Assembly (NCBI GenBank): GCA_902593445.1 | Contig: CACJIJ010000009.1 | Span: 1-46,064, forward strand | Direction of reading: 5' to 3' | Length of the DNA: 46,064 nucleotides | Origin: an uncultured Pelagibacteraceae bacterium | GTDB lineage: Bacteria; Pseudomonadota; Alphaproteobacteria; Pelagibacterales; Pelagibacteraceae | Part shown: piece by piece, positions 41,079-46,064 of the stretch | Position numbering within the stretch: the stretch's first letter is position 1 | How the letters are laid out: each line of letters begins with the position of its first letter | The notes under the pieces: model-generated | Told to the model about the DNA's origin: nothing | Database searches by the model: none | What the model saw: only the letters and a program-made list of their open reading frames with translations | Made by a program: the position numbers and the translations under genes

Positions 41079-42673
41079 TACTGCTGTAGTATCATGTCTG
41101 CACCTTTTTCTGCAATCATAATAGTAGGTGCATTAGTATTTCCTGAGGTTATATAAGGCATTACTGATGCATCAATTACTCTTAAGTTTTTGACTCCATG
41201 AACCTTTAACTGATCAGACACTACTGCATTTTCATCTTTACCCATTCTGCAAGTACTGACAGGATGGAAAATTGTATTAGCATATTTTCCTGCTTCAACA
41301 GCTAACTGCTCATTGTCAGTAATATTTATACCTGGTCTTAATTCTTCTGGCCCATAATCTTTATAGGCTTTTGACTCCATAACTATTTTTCTTACTATTT
41401 TAAGAGACTTACCTGCTATTTCTCTATCTTCATCTGTTGACAGATAATTCATTTTAATTTTTGGAGGAATTCTTGTATCTGAAGATTTAAGTTCAATAGA
41501 TCCTCTGCTTGTAGGTCTTACGTTAGTAATGGTTGGTGTGAAAGCAGGAAATTTGTGTAACGATGATTTTCCTAAAAGATCTGTACTTGCAGGAGAAACA
41601 TGAAATTGTAAGTTAGGAGTTTCTAAATGTGGATCACTTTTAACAAAACCACATAAATAACTAGCTCCAACTGTAAGTGGACCAGTTCTTGTTAAGAAAA
41701 ATTTTAATCCAGTAAATATTTTCTTTGTGAAACTATAATAAATATCATTTAAAGTTTCTAAATTTTTTATCTTATATACAGGTCTTAACATCAGATGATC
41801 TGTTAAGTTTTGGCCTATACTTTTATGGTCCATTATAACTTCAATGCCGTTATCTTTTAGTAATTTAGCAGGACCCAAGCCTGAAGCTTGAAGTATATGT
41901 GGAGACCCAATAGTACCAGCGCTTAAAATGATTTCGCTATTTGCTTCAACAGTATTTAACTTATCACCAGTCCAAAAATTAACTTTTTTGGCAATTTTAT
42001 TTTCGAATTCAATATTTTTGATGTGAGCTTTAGTTATAATTTTTAAATTACTTCTATTCTTTATTGGATTTAAATACCCAACTGCAGTGCTACACCTAAA
42101 ACCATTTTTTATTGTTAAGGGAAAATATCCCATCCCCTCATTATCACCATTATTAAAATCATCGGTTTTTTTATATCCAAATTCCTCTGCAGCTTCCAAA
42201 AATAAATCTAAAACCTTGAAAGTAGATCTAATTTTTTCTACTTTTAAAGGTCCACCAGAACCATGAAACTCATTTTTTCCAAATTGGAAATCTTCAGATT
42301 TTTTAAAATAAGGGAGCACATCATCCCATGACCATCCTACATTTCCTAACTGTCTCCAATAATTATAATCATTTGATTGCCCTCGAATATAAAGCATCCC
42401 ATTAATAGAAGAACTTCCTCCAAGTGTTTTTCCTCTTGGGTAAGTCATTTTTCTATTGTCACAGAAAGGTTCTTTCTCTGTGTTAAAACACCAATCGGTC
42501 TCAGGATTATGCATTGTTTTAAAATACCCTCCAGGAATATGTATCCATGGATTAGTATCTTTACCCCCGGCCTCCAAAAGTAAGACTTTATTTTTTGGAT
42601 TAGACGAAATTCTGTTAGCAACAACACATCCAGCTGATCCAGCACCTATAATAATATAATCAAAATTATCCAT
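41078..42673 (-). CDS. GMC-family FAD oxidoreductase, choline dehydrogenase-like
   Basis: The 531-residue flavoprotein starts with the ADP-binding YIIIGAGSAGCVVANRI and shows the two GMC signatures, PRGKTLGGSSSINGMLYIRG near residue 78 and SAGTIGSPHILQASGLGP near 251. The catalytic HPVSTCRMG is near 466, followed by the second cofactor segment NLRVIDASVMPYITSGN. Bacterial members oxidise choline, alcohols, glycerol-like polyols or sugars at the membrane. It heads the leftward operon, divergent from dctP, so the TRAP transporter may bring in its substrate. A 15-bp inverted repeat lies 6 bp before its start and covers the likely ribosome site. Confidence 0.93.
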   Translation of the reverse strand: MDNFDYIIIGAGSAGCVVANRISSNPKNKVLLLEAGGKDTNPWIHIPGGYFKTMHNPETDWCFNTEKEPFCDNRKMTYPRGKTLGGSSSINGMLYIRGQSNDYNYWRQLGNVGWSWDDVLPYFKKSEDFQFGKNEFHGSGGPLKVEKIRSTFKVLDLFLEAAEEFGYKKTDDFNNGDNEGMGYFPLTIKNGFRCSTAVGYLNPIKNRSNLKIITKAHIKNIEFENKIAKKVNFWTGDKLNTVEANSEIILSAGTIGSPHILQASGLGPAKLLKDNGIEVIMDHKSIGQNLTDHLMLRPVYKIKNLETLNDIYYSFTKKIFTGLKFFLTRTGPLTVGASYLCGFVKSDPHLETPNLQFHVSPASTDLLGKSSLHKFPAFTPTITNVRPTSRGSIELKSSDTRIPPKIKMNYLSTDEDREIAGKSLKIVRKIVMESKAYKDYGPEELRPGINITDNEQLAVEAGKYANTIFHPVSTCRMGKDENAVVSDQLKVHGVKNLRVIDASVMPYITSGNTNAPTIMIAEKGADMILQQ

Positions 42674-42678
42674 TACTT

Positions 42679-42719
42679 AGAACTCTTATAAATTAAAATT
42701 TTTTATTTGTAAGAGTTCT
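42679..42719. promoter_or_regulatory. 15-bp inverted repeat between GMC gene and dctP
   Basis: AGAACTCTTATAAAT (42679-42693) and ATTTGTAAGAGTTCT (42705-42719) pair along 15 positions with one G-U, around an 11-base loop. On the GMC mRNA this hairpin would hold the only AAGAG-like ribosome site (42687-42683), so folding could block translation. As DNA it could be an operator for a dimeric regulator controlling both divergent operons. It is not followed by a T-run typical of a terminator in either direction. Confidence 0.6.
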
Positions 42720-42819
42720 GTACACAAAAAAATTAAAATAATCCAATATTAACACTTGTTTTAGATTTCATTCTTTGACAAGCTTTCTTTTTTAAAAATA
42801 AAGAGAGGGAAAAAACGAT

Positions 42820-43914
42820 ATGAGAAAAATCATTTCAATGTTATTTGCAGTTGCTATGGTATTTGGATTTATTTCAAACGCTAATGCTGCAAAAACACTA
42901 AAATGTCAGACAGTTCTTAACACTAAGGCTGATGAAGTTAAAATGTTAAAAGACTTTACTGACACTGTTACAACTTTGACAGGTGGATCTCTTAAGTTTG
43001 AAATTATGCCTGCAGGCGCAGTTGTTGGCGTAAAAGAAACTTTAGATGCTGTTGATAAAGGACTTATCGACTGTGGATTTGCTTGGACACACTATTGGTC
43101 AGGTGATCACCCTGCCGCTATGTTATTTGGTTCGCCAGTAGCAGGTGGTGGTGTTGGTATTGACAACATCGCATTCTTATCATGGTTTCAGTATGGTGGA
43201 GGAAAAGAGCTATACGACAGACTATGGAAAGAAATGGGAAGAGATATTAAAGGATTTATGATTCAACCAGTTGGTCCTGAAGCTTTAGGTTGGTTTCCAA
43301 AACCAATTAAAGATATGGCTGACTTTAGAAAATATAAGTTCAGAACTCCTCCAGGAATTCCAGGACAAACTTATAAAGACATCGGTATAGCATCTGTTGC
43401 TATGGGTGGTGGAGATATTCTACCAGCTTTAGAAGCAGGAACTATTGATGCTGCTGAATGGTGTTGTCCAAAACCAGACTTAACGTTTGGTTTCCAAAAA
43501 GTATTAAAGCACTACTACCTACAAGGTTTACACCAAGTAGTCGTAAATGCTGACTTTTATATTACTGGAAAAACATACAATGCTATGAGTGATCATGAGA
43601 AGAAGTCTCTAGAAGTTGCAGCAAATGCATCTCTAGCGAAATCTCTAAGTTACAGAATCTATGAAAACGGAAAAGCTTTAAAAGAGCTTACAGAAGTTCA
43701 TGGTGTAAAATTAGAAGATACTCCTTCTGATTACTTCACAGAATACATGGCAGCTGCTAAGAAAAGTTTGGAAACAAACGCAGCTAAAAATGCATTCTTT
43801 GCTGAAGTTTGGGACTCTATGAAAGAATTTGCTGATATTGCAGTTCCTTTCTGGAGTGGTGCTCAAATGTCTAATGCGAAGCTAGGAATGGCTCACGCAG
43901 CAACATTAAAGTAA
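42820..43914 (+). CDS. dctP: TRAP transporter substrate-binding protein DctP
   Basis: The 364-residue periplasmic protein has a signal peptide (cut near residue 23, ISNANA) and the DctP/TakP fold. YKFRTPPGIPGQTYKDIG contains the conserved substrate-carboxylate Arg. The region GGDILPALEAGTIDAAEWCCPKPD matches the TakP-like branch, with the unusual double cysteine in EWCCP where relatives have a Trp/Gly pair. HYYLQGLHQ corresponds to the YYYPGWH-type motif. It captures an organic acid for DctQM. A strong GAGAGGG ribosome site precedes the ATG, and a terminator hairpin follows. The ligand is unknown; 2-oxoacids or sulfonates are candidates. Confidence 0.93.
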   Translation: MRKIISMLFAVAMVFGFISNANAAKTLKCQTVLNTKADEVKMLKDFTDTVTTLTGGSLKFEIMPAGAVVGVKETLDAVDKGLIDCGFAWTHYWSGDHPAAMLFGSPVAGGGVGIDNIAFLSWFQYGGGKELYDRLWKEMGRDIKGFMIQPVGPEALGWFPKPIKDMADFRKYKFRTPPGIPGQTYKDIGIASVAMGGGDILPALEAGTIDAAEWCCPKPDLTFGFQKVLKHYYLQGLHQVVVNADFYITGKTYNAMSDHEKKSLEVAANASLAKSLSYRIYENGKALKELTEVHGVKLEDTPSDYFTEYMAAAKKSLETNAAKNAFFAEVWDSMKEFADIAVPFWSGAQMSNAKLGMAHAATLK

Positions 43915-43933
43915 TCATTAAATAATCTTTAAG

Positions 43934-43968
43934 TTAGAGCGGACTATTAAGTCCGCTCTAATTTTTTT
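43934..43968 (+). terminator. terminator/attenuator between dctP and dctQ
   Basis: TTAGAGCGGACT (43934-43945), loop ATTA, AGTCCGCTCTAA (43950-43961): a perfect 12-bp stem followed by seven T. It lies between dctP and dctQ, 12 bp before the dctQ start. It would allow much more binding protein than permease to be made from one promoter. Confidence 0.92.
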
Positions 43969-43980
43969 ATATAAAATTTT

Positions 43981-44595
43981 ATGGCAGACGAACCAGGTAA
44001 ACTAGATATATCCGATGAAATGATTGCCGAAAGGCGAGGTGGTTCAGGAAAAATGCCAAGTGATATGCCACCATGGATGGCAAGTTCAATTGTTAATATT
44101 GATAAATTTAGTAAATGGGTTGGTAATGTTGTTTGTTGGATATTAATGCCATTAATTCTTGCAATGACTTACGAGGTCTTTGCTAGAAAATTATTTCATT
44201 CCCCAACAATTTGGGCTTACGATATAAGTAGATTTTTATATGGTGCACTTTTTATGTTAGGTGCTGGGTATGCACTTTCAAAAGGAGTTCACATTAGAGC
44301 AGATTTTTTATACAGAAATTTTAAAATTAAGAGTCAAGGTACTATTGATTTTTGGTTATATATTTTATTTTATTTTCCAGGCTTACTAGTGTTTCTTTAT
44401 ATGACGATTGGCTATGTAGGTGAGTCAATTCAAAGAGGTGAAAGAGGAATGGATACAACTTGGATGCCATATATGTGGCCAATTAAAACCTGCTTATTGA
44501 TAGGAATAGTGTTTTTACTTATTCAAGGAATTTCAGAATTATTTAAAAGTTATTGGGCTGCAACAAGAGGAAAATGGCCAGGAGAAGATAAATGA
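43981..44595 (+). CDS. dctQ: TRAP transporter small permease DctQ
   Basis: The 204-residue protein is the small membrane subunit, with four helices starting near residue 45 (WVGNVVCWILMPLILAMTYEV). The conserved TIWAYDISRFLYGALFMLGAGYAL, then SKGVHIRADF, lies in helix 2. A soluble extension of about 40 residues, rich in Asp, Glu, Arg and Pro (ISDEMIAERRGGSGK), precedes helix 1 and is longer than in typical DctQ. It follows a terminator hairpin after dctP, and its stop overlaps the dctM start (ATGA, 44592-44595). Confidence 0.92.
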   Translation: MADEPGKLDISDEMIAERRGGSGKMPSDMPPWMASSIVNIDKFSKWVGNVVCWILMPLILAMTYEVFARKLFHSPTIWAYDISRFLYGALFMLGAGYALSKGVHIRADFLYRNFKIKSQGTIDFWLYILFYFPGLLVFLYMTIGYVGESIQRGERGMDTTWMPYMWPIKTCLLIGIVFLLIQGISELFKSYWAATRGKWPGEDK

Positions 44596-45926
44596 TAGCA
44601 GAATTAATTGATCCAGCCATTTTAGGATTTATTTTAGTTGGTGTAATGCTTTTTGCAATATTTGTAGGATTTCCTATTTCATTTACTTTGATATTCTTAG
44701 GCTTTGTTTTTGGATACTTGGGATTTGGAAAATTAGTCTTTTATTTAATGACCCTCCAGTTCTCGATGGTTATGACCGAACAAACTCTCGCCGCTGTCCC
44801 GCTCTTTGTCTTTATGGGAATTATGATGGAACAAGCAGGATTAATGGAAAGATTGTTTTCTTCATTTCAAATGATGTTAGCTAAAGTAAGAGGTTCTTTG
44901 TACTATGCAGTTTTATTTGTTTCAGTTATTTTTGCTGCAGCAACGGGAATTGTTGGTGCATCAGTTACTATTCTTGGCATTATGGCAGCAAAATCAATGA
45001 ATAGGTCGGGCTATGATGTAAGACTTGCGGCAGGTACAATTACTGCCGGAGGAACTTTAGGAATTTTAATACCACCAAGTATTATGCTTGTTGTAATGGG
45101 TCCAATAATGGAGATACCTGTAATTGACTTATTTGCTGCTGCTATTATTCCAGGAATTCTTTTAGCAGGTTTATACGCGGGTTACACAACGATTAGATGT
45201 ATGATTAATCCTAAGTTAGGACCTGTAATTCCTGAAGAAATGAGATCAGCAAGCATGAAAGAGGTTTGGATTGAGTTCTTTTTGGGTTTAGTTCCTCCTG
45301 CAGCTCTAGTTTTTGCTGCATTAGGTAGTATTTTATTTGGTTTTGCAACCCCAACGGAAGCAGCTGGTTGCGGAGCAATGGGAGCATTATTACTTTCATT
45401 AGCATACAAAAAATTAACTTTATCAAAACTTCAAGAAGCACTTGTTAAAACTTTAGAAATTACAGCTTTAATTATGGTTTTAGTTGCTGCTTCAAACTTC
45501 TTTGGTGCTGTTTTTGCAAGATTAGGAACACCTACTTTGTTAACAGAATTTTTATTAGGTTTAGAGATGAACAAATATTTCATTCTAGCAATTGTAATGG
45601 TTGCAATATTTTTGCTAGGCTGGCCATTAGAGTGGGTTCCAATTGTGATGATCATTGTACCAATAATTTTACCTTTGGTTGAAGCATTAGGTTTCAATTT
45701 AACTTGGTTTGCAATTCTGGTTGCTGTCAATCTCCAGACCGCCTGGCTATCTCCACCCGTAGCATTATCAGCATATTTTTTAAAAGGTGTAGTTCCAGAG
45801 TGGGATTTAAAAGATATTTATTACGGAATGATGCAATTTATGGTTCTACAAGTAATAGGTTTAATTTTAATAATTATATTTCCTCAAATTGCCCTGTGGT
45901 TACCAACTCTCTTATATGGACAGTAG
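44592..45926 (+). CDS. dctM: TRAP transporter large permease DctM
   Basis: The 444-residue ion-coupled transporter subunit has about twelve helices in two inverted halves. The characteristic helical hairpin segments are AAATGIVGASVTILGIMAAKSMNRSGYD, then GTITAGGTLGILIPPSIMLVV in the first half, and LGTPTLLTEF, then FNLTWFAILVAVNLQTAWLSPPVAL in the second. Sodium drives uptake of the ligand delivered by DctP. It completes the dctPQM operon and is separated by 25 bp from the partial NCS1-type gene. Confidence 0.95.
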   Translation: MIAELIDPAILGFILVGVMLFAIFVGFPISFTLIFLGFVFGYLGFGKLVFYLMTLQFSMVMTEQTLAAVPLFVFMGIMMEQAGLMERLFSSFQMMLAKVRGSLYYAVLFVSVIFAAATGIVGASVTILGIMAAKSMNRSGYDVRLAAGTITAGGTLGILIPPSIMLVVMGPIMEIPVIDLFAAAIIPGILLAGLYAGYTTIRCMINPKLGPVIPEEMRSASMKEVWIEFFLGLVPPAALVFAALGSILFGFATPTEAAGCGAMGALLLSLAYKKLTLSKLQEALVKTLEITALIMVLVAASNFFGAVFARLGTPTLLTEFLLGLEMNKYFILAIVMVAIFLLGWPLEWVPIVMIIVPIILPLVEALGFNLTWFAILVAVNLQTAWLSPPVALSAYFLKGVVPEWDLKDIYYGMMQFMVLQVIGLILIIIFPQIALWLPTLLYGQ

Positions 45927-45951
45927 AATTTATTAGTTTAAAATAAATCAA

Positions 45952-46064
45952 GTGAATCAGCCAAAAGTAAAATACTCTCTTTCTAATTGGGACTTAGTAA
46001 CTGTAAATCCAAATTATAAAACTTGGAATTGGAAAGATTTATTCTGTTTTTGGGGTGCTAATGT
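45952..46064 (+). CDS. NCS1-family permease, N-terminal part
   Basis: A frame opens at GTG 45952 and runs off the window after 37 codons. It includes NWDLVTVNPNYKTWNWKDLF and then CFWGANV. The NP-x-x-x-TW-x-W/LF-FWGAN pattern marks the start of nucleobase:cation symporter-1 proteins, which take up cytosine, purines, hydantoins, allantoin or related compounds. Only the first helix region is visible, so the substrate cannot be suggested. It follows dctM by 25 bp and may be co-transcribed. Confidence 0.7.
   Translation, partial: MNQPKVKYSLSNWDLVTVNPNYKTWNWKDLFCFWGAN

Noticed and set aside
42775..42780. Perfect TTGACA upstream of dctP as a -35 box
   Set aside because: Any matching -10 would place the transcription start inside the ribosome site at 42803-42809, and no good -10 is present.
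1..46064. CRISPR array, prophage, insertion sequence, tRNA or attachment site
   Set aside because: No regularly spaced direct repeats, transposase or integrase genes, tRNA-like cloverleaf or terminal repeats were seen in reading the window.

Overview
The window is a gene-dense, very AT-rich stretch of a marine alphaproteobacterium of the SAR11 type (Candidatus Pelagibacter or a close relative). The reasons are strong A/T bias with Lys/Asn/Ile-rich proteins, intergenic gaps of mostly 0-150 bp, many start/stop overlaps, and a characteristic gene set: aprMBA, xsc, suyAB, TRAP transporter genes, tandem amtB and a GMC dehydrogenase. I see no tRNA, rRNA, insertion sequence, prophage or CRISPR array, and no recognisable transcription factor. 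The longest gap without a gene is about 230 bp (13489-13717), so no gene-free stretch exceeds 300 bp.

Layout. 1-5 kb: end of a membrane protein, a periplasmic thioredoxin-like protein, a two-gene ABC exporter, and small genes (mini membrane protein, GNAT, TauE-type permease, SOUL protein, mini beta-carbonic anhydrase). 5-11.6 kb: ybbA-ybbP transcribed leftward from tesA, whose start codon overlaps that of ybbA, followed by envelope genes, an SRAP protein and rseP. 11.6-15 kb: hupB flanked by repeated AACGTT motifs, then two tandem amtB genes separated by structured RNA-like elements and terminators. 15-20.5 kb: housekeeping genes (bcp, rhodanese, DsbA-family, ABA4-like, recX, cysQ-like, DUF3553, mnmA) plus two short genes encoding a 47-aa membrane protein and a 27-aa extremely basic peptide. 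20.6-25.9 kb: a cystathionine beta-lyase-type PLP enzyme, an MFS carrier and an overlapping pabB-pabA-pabC set with a HIT protein.

26-39 kb is the most distinctive part. It combines APS reductase with its membrane partner (aprM-aprB-aprA), two unknown small genes, a TauE/SafE permease and a YeiH-family permease. It continues with sulfolactate sulfo-lyase (suyAB) and sulfoacetaldehyde acetyltransferase (xsc), divergent from a shared 112-bp control region. SuyAB and Xsc both liberate sulfite from organosulfonates; AprBA can oxidise sulfite to APS and the permeases can export sulfite or sulfate. The genes therefore form a plausible sulfonate-use and sulfite-disposal module. Directly behind xsc, in what looks like one operon, lie an SxtJ-family membrane protein, a 49-aa DUF5989-type membrane protein, a NodU/CmcH-type carbamoyltransferase and a DAO-family FAD oxidoreductase. 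This pairing of a saxitoxin-cluster-like carbamoylation trio with sulfonate catabolism is the best candidate here for an undescribed system.

39-46 kb: a leftward operon of GMC oxidoreductase, TerC protein, SDR and a variant M23 peptidase. It is divergent from a TRAP transporter (dctP, terminator/attenuator, dctQ, dctM), and the window ends in the start of an NCS1-family nucleobase/hydantoin-type permease.
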